Positions 32,922 through 40,807 of a stretch of 64,000 bases of DNA are shown here, in pieces. A program made the position numbers and the translations under genes. Under the pieces are notes generated by a model. That model saw nothing but the letters and a program-made list of their open reading frames with translations. It searched no databases and was not told the origin of the DNA. Source of the stretch: Streptomyces sp. Edi2 (lineage in GTDB: Bacteria; Actinomycetota; Actinomycetes; Streptomycetales; Streptomycetaceae); contig NZ_JBEJGX010000003.1 in NCBI RefSeq assembly GCF_040253635.1, forward strand, positions 1,240,001 through 1,304,000, in the 5' to 3' direction. The first letter of the stretch is position 1; the number at the start of each line of letters is the position of its first letter.

Positions 32922-33722
32922 TCACGCCAGACCCAGCAGACCGGGCAGATCGGCGAAGGAATCGAGCACATGGTCAGGCGTGCCGTCGGCCGCCCGGTGC
33001 GTCTCCGGCAGATACTTGCCGGTCCTGACGAGCACACCGGTGATCCCGCAGCGCTGGGCCGCCAGCACATCGGACTCGATGTCGTCACCCACCATCAGCG
33101 CTTCCGCGGCCGGAGCACCGACGTGCGCCAGGGCGGTGGCGAAGAAGGCCTCGGCCGGTTTGCCGGTGACCGTTGCCTCAACCCCCGCCGCCCGTTCCAG
33201 CCCCGGCAGGAAGGCCCCGGTGTCCAGGTCGAGTCCGTCCGCCGTACGCCAGTACAGATTGCGGTGCATGGCAACCAGCCGGGCCCCCCGTTGCAGCTGC
33301 CGGAACGCGCTGTTGAGAGCCGGGTAGCTGAAAGCCTCGCCCGCGCCACCGAACACGATCACCTCCGGTGCCTCCCCGCCCGCGCCACCGGCCCCCTCCC
33401 CCACGAGCGTCACGCCGGCCAGATCCGCCCCGACCTCACCGCTGTTGATCAGCCGGCAGTGGGCGTGCGGATGGTGTGTGCGCAGGTAGGCCGCCGTGAC
33501 GGCGGGCGCGGTCAGAATGTCGTCGGCACCGACAGGAAATCCCTCTTCGGCCAGCCGCCCGGCGACCGCGGCACGGGTCCGCGAGGTGGTGTTGGTGATC
33601 AGCACCAGCGGGAGTCCCGCGGCGCGCAGCCGCTCCATCGCCGCCACCGCGCCGGGCAGCGCCTTCCAGGACACGGTGAGCACGCCGTCGATATCGATCA
33701 GGACCGCTCCGATTCCCTTCAT
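32922..33722 (-). CDS. HAD superfamily (IIA) phosphatase
   Basis: 266 residues. HAD motif I is D10-I-D-G-V-L, motif II is L-I-T-N-T-T-S-R-T, and motif III/IV is G-K-P-A-E-A-F-F with M-V-G-D-D-I-E-S-D-V. The cap between motifs II and III is the IIA type, as in NagD-like phosphatases. It should hydrolyse a phosphate ester, substrate unknown. The ATG at 33722 lies 6 nt after TACCGT, implying a leaderless transcript; an upstream ATG adds 16 unconserved residues. Confidence 0.9.
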   Translation of the reverse strand: MKGIGAVLIDIDGVLTVSWKALPGAVAAMERLRAAGLPLVLITNTTSRTRAAVAGRLAEEGFPVGADDILTAPAVTAAYLRTHHPHAHCRLINSGEVGADLAGVTLVGEGAGGAGGEAPEVIVFGGAGEAFSYPALNSAFRQLQRGARLVAMHRNLYWRTADGLDLDTGAFLPGLERAAGVEATVTGKPAEAFFATALAHVGAPAAEALMVGDDIESDVLAAQRCGITGVLVRTGKYLPETHRAADGTPDHVLDSFADLPGLLGLA

Positions 33723-33728
33723 ACGCCG

Positions 33729-33734
33729 ACGGTA
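33729..33734 (-). promoter_or_regulatory. Leaderless -10 box TACCGT
   Basis: TACCGT ends 6 nt before the ATG of the HAD phosphatase on the minus strand. Confidence 0.5.
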
Positions 33735-33762
33735 ACCACCATCCGGGCCGCCCGGGCGGCGA

Positions 33763-33858
33763 GCGGGCACCGCCCGGGCACCGCCGGTGGCCGGGCACCG
33801 CCGGTGATCGAGCGCCTTCGATGACCAGGCACCGCCGACGACCCGGCACCGCCGACGC
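33763..33858. repeat. Degenerate tandem repeat, about 5 units of 17 bp
   Basis: Units contain CGGGCACCGCCGGTGG with variants ending GACGA or GACGC; one unit is expanded. It fills much of the divergent gap between the HAD phosphatase and the phosphoribosyltransferase fusion. Confidence 0.65.
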
Positions 33859-33961
33859 CCAGCACCTCTACGGCCCGACTTGCGAAGCCCCCGCAGATGG
33901 GGTTATTTCGAAGTGAGGTGTGAACGCAGCTACCGTCTCCCCTGGCTAGGGGGTGCACACC

Positions 33962-35347
33962 GTGCTGTTCACTGACCGTGCGGATGCGGGGCACCGCCTC
34001 GCCGAATCGCTGGGGCACCTGCAGGGGGAAGAGCCCGTCGTGCTGGGTCTGCCGCGTGGCGGGGTCCCGGTGGCCTTCGAAGTGGCCCGGGCGCTCGGCG
34101 CGCCGCTCGATGTGATCGTGGTCCGCAAGCTGGGGGTCCCCTACCAGCGCGAGCTGGGTTTCGGCGCCATCGGCGAAGGCGGCGTACGGGTGATCAGCGA
34201 CGACATCGTCCGCCGCGGTCGGCTCGACCAGGCGGACCTGGTGTCCGTGGAGCACGCCGAGGCGGCGGAGCTCACCCGCCAGGCAGAACGCTTCCGCGCC
34301 GGGCGGCAACGGCTCGACCTCGCCGGCCGTACGGCGATCGTCGTGGACGACGGGATCGCGACCGGCGCCACCGCGGCCGCCGCATGCGAGGTAGTACGTG
34401 CGCAGGGCGCGGCCCGGGTCGTGCTTGCGGTACCCGTGGCGCCACCGGACGCGGCCGAGCGGCTGCGCGGCTCGACCGATGAATTCGTCTGCCTCTCCAC
34501 CCCGTTCGCCTTCTCCGCCGTCGGCGAGTGGTACCAGGACTTCTCCCAGACCCCGGACGACGAGGTCGTCTCCTTGCTGGCGCAGGCGTCGTCGGCACAG
34601 TCCGCGGCCGGGCCCGAGTCGGCTGCCGGTGCCCCTGACGGGACAACAGGTGCGCGGACGGCGGCGGACACGGCTGTAGCGGAGGAAACAGATGTGGCGG
34701 GAGAAACGGACGTGGCGGAGGAGGTGGCGATCGACGCCGCCGGCGTCCGGCTCACCGGCGATCTCACCGTGCCGGCCGGAGCCCTGGCGGTGGTGATGTT
34801 CGCCCATGGATCGGGCAGCAGCCGGCACAGCCCACGTAACCGCCTGGTCGCAGCCGCCCTCAACGAGGCGGGCCTGGGCACCCTGCTCTTCGATCTGCTC
34901 ACACCGGCGGAGGAAGCCCACCGGTCGAACGTCTTCGACACCGAAACCCTCGCCGAGCGGCTGGCGGACGCCACCGGGTGGCTGCGCGGCCGCTTTGCCG
35001 GCCCGATCGGCTACTTCGGCGCCAGCACCGGGGCCGCGGCGGCACTACGGGCCGCCGCGGCTCCCGACGCGGACATCGGTGCCGTGGTCTCCCGCGGCGG
35101 ACGCCCCGACCTCGCCGGACCGCTGCTGCCCGCCGTACGGGCGCCGACGCTGCTCATCGTGGGCGGCAACGACCCGCTGGTCATCGACCTCAACCGCGAG
35201 GCCGAGGCGGCGCTGCGCGCGGAGACCCGCCTGGAGATCGTTCCCGGCGCCACCCATCTCTTCGAGGAACGCGGGGCCCTCCAGCAGGTCGCCGACCTCG
35301 CCCGGGATTGGTTTGTCAGCCACTTGGCGGCACCGGCCCGGCCGTAG
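33962..35347 (+). CDS. Phosphoribosyltransferase-alpha/beta hydrolase fusion
   Basis: 461 residues. Domain 1 (about 1-200) is a type I phosphoribosyltransferase: L-P-R-G-G-V-P-V near residue 30 and the PRPP loop I-V-V-D-D-G-I-A-T-G-A-T at 127-138. A disordered Ala/Thr/Glu linker (about 200-232) follows. Domain 2 (about 235-460) is a dienelactone-hydrolase-like alpha/beta hydrolase with F-A-H-G-S-G-S-S-R, nucleophile S355 in G-A-S-T-G, and H432 in G-A-T-H-L. The fusion is known in actinobacteria (for example M. tuberculosis Rv0571c of the dormancy regulon). The GTG at 33962 is preferred, with GGGGG 8 nt upstream; GTG 33953 is also possible. Confidence 0.9.
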   Translation: MLFTDRADAGHRLAESLGHLQGEEPVVLGLPRGGVPVAFEVARALGAPLDVIVVRKLGVPYQRELGFGAIGEGGVRVISDDIVRRGRLDQADLVSVEHAEAAELTRQAERFRAGRQRLDLAGRTAIVVDDGIATGATAAAACEVVRAQGAARVVLAVPVAPPDAAERLRGSTDEFVCLSTPFAFSAVGEWYQDFSQTPDDEVVSLLAQASSAQSAAGPESAAGAPDGTTGARTAADTAVAEETDVAGETDVAEEVAIDAAGVRLTGDLTVPAGALAVVMFAHGSGSSRHSPRNRLVAAALNEAGLGTLLFDLLTPAEEAHRSNVFDTETLAERLADATGWLRGRFAGPIGYFGASTGAAAALRAAAAPDADIGAVVSRGGRPDLAGPLLPAVRAPTLLIVGGNDPLVIDLNREAEAALRAETRLEIVPGATHLFEERGALQQVADLARDWFVSHLAAPARP

Positions 35348-35381
35348 CGGGCGGGGGCATCCCGTCCGGTGCGGTGGCCCG

Positions 35382-35526
35382 GGCGAGCCACTGACGGGGG
35401 TGCGTACCCCGGCGGGCCACTGACCGGGGTGCGTGCCCCGGCAGGCCACCGACCGGGGTGCGTACCCCGGCAGGCCACCGACCGGGGTGCGTACCCCGGC
35501 AGGCCACTGACCCTGGTACGTGCCCC
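35382..35526. repeat. Five contiguous 29-bp repeats, each able to form a small hairpin
   Basis: Units at 35382-35410, 35411-35439, 35440-35468, 35469-35497 and 35498-35526. Units 3 and 4 are identical; the others differ by a few bases. Each contains GGGGTGCGTACCCC or a close variant, which folds as GGGGT/ACCCC with a 4-nt loop (imperfect in the last unit). It fills the space between two convergent genes (stops at 35347 and 35535). There are no spacers, so it is not a CRISPR array. Confidence 0.85.
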
Positions 35527-35534
35527 GACCGGCC

Positions 35535-35858
35535 TCAGTCGATGGTGATTTCACCCATCGCGCTCCAGCCGTTCGCACCCTCGATGGTGGTGCTCACGAT
35601 GTCCGGCGTACGGCGCAGCAGCGGGCGCATCGTCTCGATCCCGGCGCGGAAGTGGTCGGAGTTGACATGCGCTTCGGCAGCGTCGTCCTTGAATGCCTCG
35701 ACCAGCACATAGGTGTTCGGGTCCTCGATGCTGCGGGACCATTCGAACCACAGGTTGCCGGGCTCGGCGCGGGTGGCGTCGGTAAAGGATTTGACGTGCT
35801 GCGGCCACTCTTCGGCGTACTCGGGTTTCACGGGGAACCTGACGACAATAAAGATCAT
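35535..35858 (-). CDS. Small ABM-domain (YgiN-like) monooxygenase
   Basis: 107 residues, one ABM fold: I-F-I-V-V-R-F-P-V-K-P-E-Y, F-T-D-A-T-R-A-E-P-G-N-L-W-F-E-W, Y-V-L-V-E-A-F-K-D and H-V-N-S-D-H-F at expected places. YgiN-like proteins act on quinols or similar compounds; the substrate here is unknown. Probably leaderless (TAGACT 6 nt before the ATG). Confidence 0.9.
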   Translation of the reverse strand: MIFIVVRFPVKPEYAEEWPQHVKSFTDATRAEPGNLWFEWSRSIEDPNTYVLVEAFKDDAAEAHVNSDHFRAGIETMRPLLRRTPDIVSTTIEGANGWSAMGEITID

Positions 35859-35864
35859 CCACCG

Positions 35865-35870
35865 AGTCTA
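35865..35870 (-). promoter_or_regulatory. Leaderless -10 box TAGACT
   Basis: TAGACT ends 6 nt before the ATG of the YgiN-like gene on the minus strand. Confidence 0.55.
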
Positions 35871-36059
35871 AGAGCGCGTCCGTGAACTTGTCAGCCCGAG
35901 GGGGTCCGTGCAGGCTCGGCGGAGTGCACCCCTTCGCCGCGATGAGTTCTGGCCGCGTCGCCAGTCTGTTCCGGTGAGCGTCGTAGAACGCCGGTCGCAG
36001 TACGCCGGTCGCAGTACGCCGTACGACGCCGCCCGGCACGAGACACCACGGAGGACACC

Positions 36060-36926
36060 ATGACGACCACTCCCGGCAATGCGAGCAGCAGCCACCTCCC
36101 CGGCAAGCCGCCGGTCGTCGACCTGCCCACCTGGCAGGCGGCGCGCGAGGATCTGCTGGTCCGCGAGAAGGCGCACACCCATGAGGGCGACGCGATCGCC
36201 GCGGCCCGGCGGCGGCTGCCGATGGTCGAGCTCGACGGCACTGTCGAGGTCACCGGCGCGGACGGGGCGGTCCCGTTCCTCGATCTGTTCCAGGGGCGCG
36301 ACGAACTCGTGGTCTACCAGCACATGTGGTACGACGGCGCGCCGCACCAGGGGCAGTGCGAGGGCTGCACCACCACGGCCTGGCACATGAAGGACGCCGC
36401 CTACCTCAACGCCCGGGGCGTCTCGTTCGCCGTTCTGACCTCTGGCCCATGGGACGAGGTGGCTCCCTACGTCGAGTTCATGGGCTACGCCCAGCCCTGG
36501 TACTCGGTACGGGGCGTGGCGGCGCCGATCGGCGGAGACATGGGACACCTCATCTGCTTCCTGCGCGACGGCGACCGCGTGTTCCTGACCTACTCCACGA
36601 CGGGCCGCGGCAACGAACCGGTCAACGGGTCCCTCGGCCTGCTCGACATGACGCCCTACGGCCGCGGCGAGGCATGGGAGGACAACCCCGAGGGCCGCCC
36701 CGTGATCGGCAATGTCCGCGAGGGGTACCCGTCCGAGGGCGGCCAGGCCTGCTGGTACTGGCGCTCGGACGCCGAGGGCGTCGCCACCTGGGGCCCGACC
36801 AGCCGCCCCGTACCGCAGTGGACCCGCCCCGGCGCGACCCCCGTGACCACCACGATCAGCCCTACGCCGAGCCATACCGGCCCTGCGTTGAAGGCGAGCA
36901 CCAGGATGCCCACCGGGGTCAGATAG
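36060..36926 (+). CDS. DUF899 thioredoxin-like protein with read-through tail
   Basis: 288 residues. DUF899 signatures are visible: P-P-V-V-D-L-P-T-W-Q-A-A-R-E-D-L-L at the start, a thioredoxin-like strand L-V-V-Y-Q-H-M-W-Y, then Q-C-E-G-C-T-T-T-A, W-Y-S-V-R-G, D-G-D-R-V-F-L-T-Y-S-T-T-G-R-G and Y-G-R-G-E-A-W-E-D-N-P-E-G. GGAGG precedes the ATG by 5 nt. The last about 85 residues lie antisense to a membrane-protein gene. The final about 25 (after V-T-T-T) sit opposite that gene's own conserved-looking part and are unlike the family end, so the native stop seems to be lost. Confidence 0.85.
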   Translation: MTTTPGNASSSHLPGKPPVVDLPTWQAAREDLLVREKAHTHEGDAIAAARRRLPMVELDGTVEVTGADGAVPFLDLFQGRDELVVYQHMWYDGAPHQGQCEGCTTTAWHMKDAAYLNARGVSFAVLTSGPWDEVAPYVEFMGYAQPWYSVRGVAAPIGGDMGHLICFLRDGDRVFLTYSTTGRGNEPVNGSLGLLDMTPYGRGEAWEDNPEGRPVIGNVREGYPSEGGQACWYWRSDAEGVATWGPTSRPVPQWTRPGATPVTTTISPTPSHTGPALKASTRMPTGVR

Positions 36927-37609
36927 CCGGCGAGCGGCAGGAGCAGGTCGCTGACCGGTGGTTCCGGCGGTCCGGGCAGGTCCTGCTCCCGCCGGGCACG
37001 CGCCCGCACGACATCCGGATACCACCGGGTGAACTGCAGCGCGACGATGATGGCCGCGATCTGGATGATCCACCCCGTCCACAGATTATTGGAATTGTGC
37101 AGCACGAGGTCACCGAAGGCACCCGCTATCGCCGCCACCCCGAAAGCGGCACCCCATACACCGGTGAGGTAGTAATTGGTGCGCAGAAATCTGGACTCGT
37201 TCCAGAACTCGCGGGGTACTTGTTCCCTGGCGTACTGCAGGGTGAACGGCACCCGGATCGCCATGGATCCGAGGGCAATCACCAGGAGCGCAATATTCGA
37301 AACCTCCCCCGAATAATTCTCCAACCAGCGCAGTGTGCCCGGGGAGGCGAAAATACCGATGACCGCCATCGCCGCGAAGAAGACGAAATCGGCAATCCCC
37401 AGGATCTTGAGGGAGCCGCCCGGGTGGCGTCTGCGGCCGATGACAACGATCGCCACCGCGAGGGCGAGCGCCGTGGCGACCGCCAGTTCATAACGGCCAG
37501 GACCGACCAGCACCGACATCACGATCCAGGGCGTCATCCCGAGGACGGGGCTGTCGAGCAGGTGCGACAGCCGTCCGCCGGCGCCGGTCTCCCGCTGGCC
37601 GAGCGACAT
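36656..37609 (-). CDS. Multi-pass membrane protein of unknown function, tail overlaps DUF899 gene
   Basis: 317 residues with about six to seven hydrophobic helices within 1-262 (for example I-V-M-S-V-L-V-G, A-L-A-L-A-V-A-I-V-V-I-G, F-V-F-F-A-A-M-A-V-I-G-I-F). I do not recognise the family. GGAGGAG lies 8 nt before the ATG. After about residue 262 (V-V-V-T-G-V-A) the sequence is the antisense of the DUF899 gene and no longer hydrophobic, so the true C-terminus has probably been replaced. Codons here tolerate more A/T than in neighbours. The start faces the 7-bp repeat at 37700. Confidence 0.7.
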   Translation of the reverse strand: MSLGQRETGAGGRLSHLLDSPVLGMTPWIVMSVLVGPGRYELAVATALALAVAIVVIGRRRHPGGSLKILGIADFVFFAAMAVIGIFASPGTLRWLENYSGEVSNIALLVIALGSMAIRVPFTLQYAREQVPREFWNESRFLRTNYYLTGVWGAAFGVAAIAGAFGDLVLHNSNNLWTGWIIQIAAIIVALQFTRWYPDVVRARARREQDLPGPPEPPVSDLLLPLAGYLTPVGILVLAFNAGPVWLGVGLIVVVTGVAPGRVHCGTGRLVGPQVATPSASERQYQQAWPPSDGYPSRTLPITGRPSGLSSHASPRP

Positions 37610-37699
37610 GGCAACAGCTCCTCCGCGTGGGGAACTCCCTCCACGCTAAACCTCGGCTACGGCTCCCTCTACTCGACCACCGGACGGCAGACGGCGGAC

Positions 37700-37734
37700 G
37701 GCTATCGGCTATCGGCTATCGGCTATCGGCTACC
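37700..37734. repeat. 7-bp microsatellite GGCTATC x5 in a divergent promoter gap
   Basis: Four perfect GGCTATC units and a fifth GGCTACC, end to end. It lies 91 nt before the membrane-protein start and 92 nt before the serine-hydrolase start. A change in copy number would change promoter spacing. Confidence 0.85.
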
Positions 37735-37826
37735 GGGACAGTCCCGAGGTGACTCAGGGGCAGCTCAGGGGCGGATCAGGGAGATCCCTGAAGGCAGCGC
37801 GGTCGGCACACGGAAAGCTGTCCGGC

Positions 37827-39056
37827 ATGAGGCCTTCTTCCTTCATGAGTTCTTCCTCCTTACCCCGCAGGGTGGTTGTGGGCGCCGCGCTGTCCGGTGC
37901 GGTGGCCGCCGCGACAGCAGGGCCCGCGCGGGCCTCCGCCCGTTCGCCCGCGGCCCGCTCGTCAGACGGTCCGCCGCCGCAGCCCGGGCGGGGGCCCGTG
38001 GCCGTTCCTCCGCTGAACGTGCCGGCGCTGCGGGCCGCCGTCGGTGACCTCGCGCATCCCCAGCTGACCGGCTGCCAGCTGCGGGTCAGCGGCTCTGCCG
38101 GGCGGTGGTACGGCGCCGCCGGCGTCGCCGACCGGGACACCGGCCGGGCGATCCATGAGCGGGACACCTTCCGTATCGGCAGTATCACCAAGGTCTTCGT
38201 GGCGACGGTGGTGCTGCAGCTCGCCGCCGAACAACGGCTCCCGCTGGAGACCCCGGTCCAGCGGTGTCTCCCGGGTCTGCTCCCGGCGCATTTTCCGCCG
38301 ATCACGGTGCGGCAGCTGCTGCAGCACACCAGCGGGCTCCCCGACGAGCAGGAGCCGCCCTATGACCTGTCCACCCCGGAGTCGATTGCCCGGCACCGCT
38401 ACGACCGGTGGACGCCCCACCAGATCGTGGCGAGGGTTTCGCACGGTCCCATGAAGTTCACCCCGGGCACCAAGCAGGAGTACCGCGGCATCAATTACGT
38501 CCTTCTGGCACTGCTGATCGAGGGGCTGACGGGGCGCCCCTACGGCTTGGCGATCGCCCGTCGCATTCTGCGCCCGCTGGGCCTGCGGCACACCTCCGTG
38601 CCCGGCCACGACCCGCACCTTCACGGCCCCCATGTACACGGCTATATGAAGATGACGGACGGATCCCTGCTGGACATCACCGCGTTCGACCAGTCGCTCG
38701 CCTGGGGAGAGGGCGAGATGATCTCCCACACCGGTGATCTGGACCGCTTCCTGACCGCCCTGTTCTCGGGCGAACTCCTGCCGCCCCGTCAGTTGGAGCA
38801 GATGTTCACGCTGCCGCCCGACGAGGTGCACATGCTGGACGGCAGCCCCGCACGCTTCTCCGCCGGCCTGCAGACCTTCACGATCAACGGGATCACGCTG
38901 TGGGGCAAGACCGGTGAACGGTACGGCTATTCCTCGGCCCTGTTCGCCACCCGCGACCAACAGCGGCGCGTGGTCATCTCGTTCAACCCGACCCGTCGCG
39001 ACGCCACCCAGGCACAGGCCAGCCGGCGCATAGCCGAGGCGCTCACCAGACCGTGA
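37827..39056 (+). CDS. Secreted serine hydrolase (class C beta-lactamase/DD-peptidase family)
   Basis: 409 residues. A Tat-like signal (L-P-R-R-V-V-V-G-A-A-L, then A-R-A-S-A at about 33-38) exports it. The active-site S119-x-x-K122 (G-S-I-T-K) and the late K361-T-G motif are present. The second element, normally Y-S-N, reads Y219-R-G, keeping the tyrosine but not the asparagine. H-T-S-G-L-P after the first motif is also typical. It may be an esterase or peptidase more than a beta-lactamase. GGAAAG lies 9 nt before the ATG at 37827. A 14-bp terminator follows. Confidence 0.9.
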   Translation: MRPSSFMSSSSLPRRVVVGAALSGAVAAATAGPARASARSPAARSSDGPPPQPGRGPVAVPPLNVPALRAAVGDLAHPQLTGCQLRVSGSAGRWYGAAGVADRDTGRAIHERDTFRIGSITKVFVATVVLQLAAEQRLPLETPVQRCLPGLLPAHFPPITVRQLLQHTSGLPDEQEPPYDLSTPESIARHRYDRWTPHQIVARVSHGPMKFTPGTKQEYRGINYVLLALLIEGLTGRPYGLAIARRILRPLGLRHTSVPGHDPHLHGPHVHGYMKMTDGSLLDITAFDQSLAWGEGEMISHTGDLDRFLTALFSGELLPPRQLEQMFTLPPDEVHMLDGSPARFSAGLQTFTINGITLWGKTGERYGYSSALFATRDQQRRVVISFNPTRRDATQAQASRRIAEALTRP

Positions 39057-39096
39057 GCAGGCTCTGAGCGGGCCGTGACCTGGGTCCGGTGACCAC

Positions 39097-39140
39097 TGTG
39101 GGCTCCTCGCGTCCGCCGCGACGGAGGCGAGGAGCCCACA
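39097..39140. terminator. Bidirectional terminator, perfect 14-bp stem
   Basis: TGTGGGCTCCTCGC (39097-39110) and GCGAGGAGCCCACA (39127-39140) are exact complements; the 16-nt loop can add TCCG/CGGA pairs. It separates the serine-hydrolase gene from the bL37 gene on the other strand. Confidence 0.85.
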
Positions 39141-39181
39141 GAAACCCCCTCGGGGAGGTCCCTCAGGTCACCGTCCTTGAC

Positions 39182-39259
39182 TCAGGACTGCGGCCGCTTG
39201 CCGTGGTTGGCCCCGTTCTTGCGACGGGCCTTCTTCTTACGACGGCGCTTCGATGACAT
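39182..39259 (-). CDS. Ribosomal protein bL37
   Basis: A 25-residue gene. The protein has a basic start M-S-S-K-R-R-R-K-K-K and ends N-H-G-K-R-P-Q-S. This matches bL37 of the actinobacterial large ribosomal subunit (a 24-residue protein in mycobacteria ending A-N-H-G-K-R-P-N). It is so basic that it must bind RNA. AAAGGAG lies about 5 nt before the ATG. It is commonly missed by gene finders because of its length. It ends at the terminator shared with the serine-hydrolase gene. No ribosomal genes are nearby. Confidence 0.9.
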   Translation of the reverse strand: MSSKRRRKKKARRKNGANHGKRPQS

Positions 39260-39469
39260 GGCGTCTCCTTTCCTCGGAGTTTCAGCGATGCTTTTCGCCG
39301 AATTTCTACCACTTCACAACGGTATCTCGCCCAGCGATCACGTGGCCGCGTACCCGGCCCGCCGGGGGCCCACCCCACTTGGGGATGTGAATCACCCCAC
39401 GGACGTGCGGTTACGAGTACGTCGGTCACGACCCTACAGATCCGCCTCCGCGCCGGGATACAGACCGGA

Positions 39470-40678
39470 CTACAGGTCCGCCTCCTCGCCCAGGTACAGC
39501 CTGGCGAACGCCTTCGCCGCGGACGGTGAACCCAGCAGCCGCCGCAGCCGCGCGGAGGCCGTGCCCGCCTTCATGCGATCGCCGGACGAGGCCCCGTGCA
39601 GCACGTAGGAGAGCCACTGCGAGAACTCCAGGTACTGCCAGACCCGCCGCAGACAGGCCTGCCCATAGCCTTCGAGCCCGCTGTCGTCGCCCTGGTAGTG
39701 CGCGATCAGCGCCTCGCCGAGCAGCAGGGCGTCGTGGAGCGCCAGGTTCATGCCCTTCGCGGCGATCGGCGCCACCAGGTGTGCCGAGTCACCCGCCAGG
39801 TAGAGGCGGCCGTACGCCATCGGCTCCACCACGTAGTCGTGCATGTCCAGGACCACCTTCTCGATCAGCGGTCCTTCGGTCAGCGGCGGGGCGCCGGCGG
39901 CGGCGAGCCGGGTGTGCAGTTCGTTCCACACCCGGCCGTGCGACCAGTTCCCGGCGTCCTCACCGGGCTCGACCTGGAGGTAGTAGCGGGTGACCTGGGA
40001 ACTACGGGCCATATGGGCACCGAATCCGCGCTCATGGATACCGAAGACCACACCGTCGGCGGACGGCGGTGCCTCGGCGAGGAGCGCGAGCCAGGCAACG
40101 CCGTGGTCATGGCGGGTGAGGACCGCCCGGCCGCCGGGTATGGCCGCCCGGCTCACCCCGCGCGCACCGTCGCAGCCCGCGATGAAGTCGCACTCGATGC
40201 GGTGCCGGGCGCCGGTCTCCGGGTCGGTGTAGGAGACGGCCGGACGGTCCCCGTCGGCATCGTGCAACTCCACCTCGCGTACGCCGAAGCGCACCTCACC
40301 GCCCGCCTTGTCGACATACGACGCCACCAGGTCGGTGACGAGCAGCGGCTGCGGATAGACGTAGTGGTGCCGTCCCGACAGCTCCGCCGTGTGTACGGTG
40401 TGCCGCTCGCCGTCGAAGCGGAACTCGAACTCCCCCTGGGTGTCAGCACGTTCGAGCAGCCGGTCGGCCAGCCCGTGCCGGGCCAGCGCCTGCACCGCCC
40501 ACTCCTCCATGAACCCGGCGCGCGGCCGCTGCTCGATGAACTGCCTGCTCTCCGTCTCCAGCACCACACAGTCGACTCCGGCGGTGCGCAGCAGATTCGC
40601 CACGGTGAGCCCGGCGGGCCCGGCCCCGACGATGACGACGCGGGTGCGAGCGAGGGGCAGGGAGGGGGTGGAGGACAC
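39470..40678 (-). CDS. pobA: 4-Hydroxybenzoate 3-monooxygenase PobA
   Basis: 402 residues, class A flavin monooxygenase. The FAD motif V-I-V-G-A-G-P-A-G-L begins at about residue 15. R-x-R-A-G-F-M-E-E-W, F-I-A-G-C-D-G-A-R-G-V-S-R and L-Y-L-A-G-D-S-A-H-L-V-A-P-I-A-A-K-G-M-N complete the fold. Length and pattern match PobA, which makes protocatechuate from 4-hydroxybenzoate with NAD(P)H and O2. The GTG at 40678 follows GAAGGG by about 10 nt. No pca genes or pobR regulator are next to it. Confidence 0.9.
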   Translation of the reverse strand: MSSTPSLPLARTRVVIVGAGPAGLTVANLLRTAGVDCVVLETESRQFIEQRPRAGFMEEWAVQALARHGLADRLLERADTQGEFEFRFDGERHTVHTAELSGRHHYVYPQPLLVTDLVASYVDKAGGEVRFGVREVELHDADGDRPAVSYTDPETGARHRIECDFIAGCDGARGVSRAAIPGGRAVLTRHDHGVAWLALLAEAPPSADGVVFGIHERGFGAHMARSSQVTRYYLQVEPGEDAGNWSHGRVWNELHTRLAAAGAPPLTEGPLIEKVVLDMHDYVVEPMAYGRLYLAGDSAHLVAPIAAKGMNLALHDALLLGEALIAHYQGDDSGLEGYGQACLRRVWQYLEFSQWLSYVLHGASSGDRMKAGTASARLRRLLGSPSAAKAFARLYLGEEADL

Positions 40679-40807
40679 GTCGCGGGGTTCCCTTCGGGAC
40701 GAGCAGCAAGATCGCACGCAGTATGGCGGTTGCCGGTCGCGGGCGATCCGGCGGCCCGGCCTCCCGTAAGGGGCGCCGGACCGTCGGCCCGTTCTCAGGG
40801 ATGCGGC

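Noticed and set aside
35382-35526. CRISPR array, because the repeat unit is 29 bp
   Set aside because: The units touch one another with no spacers and no cas genes are near.
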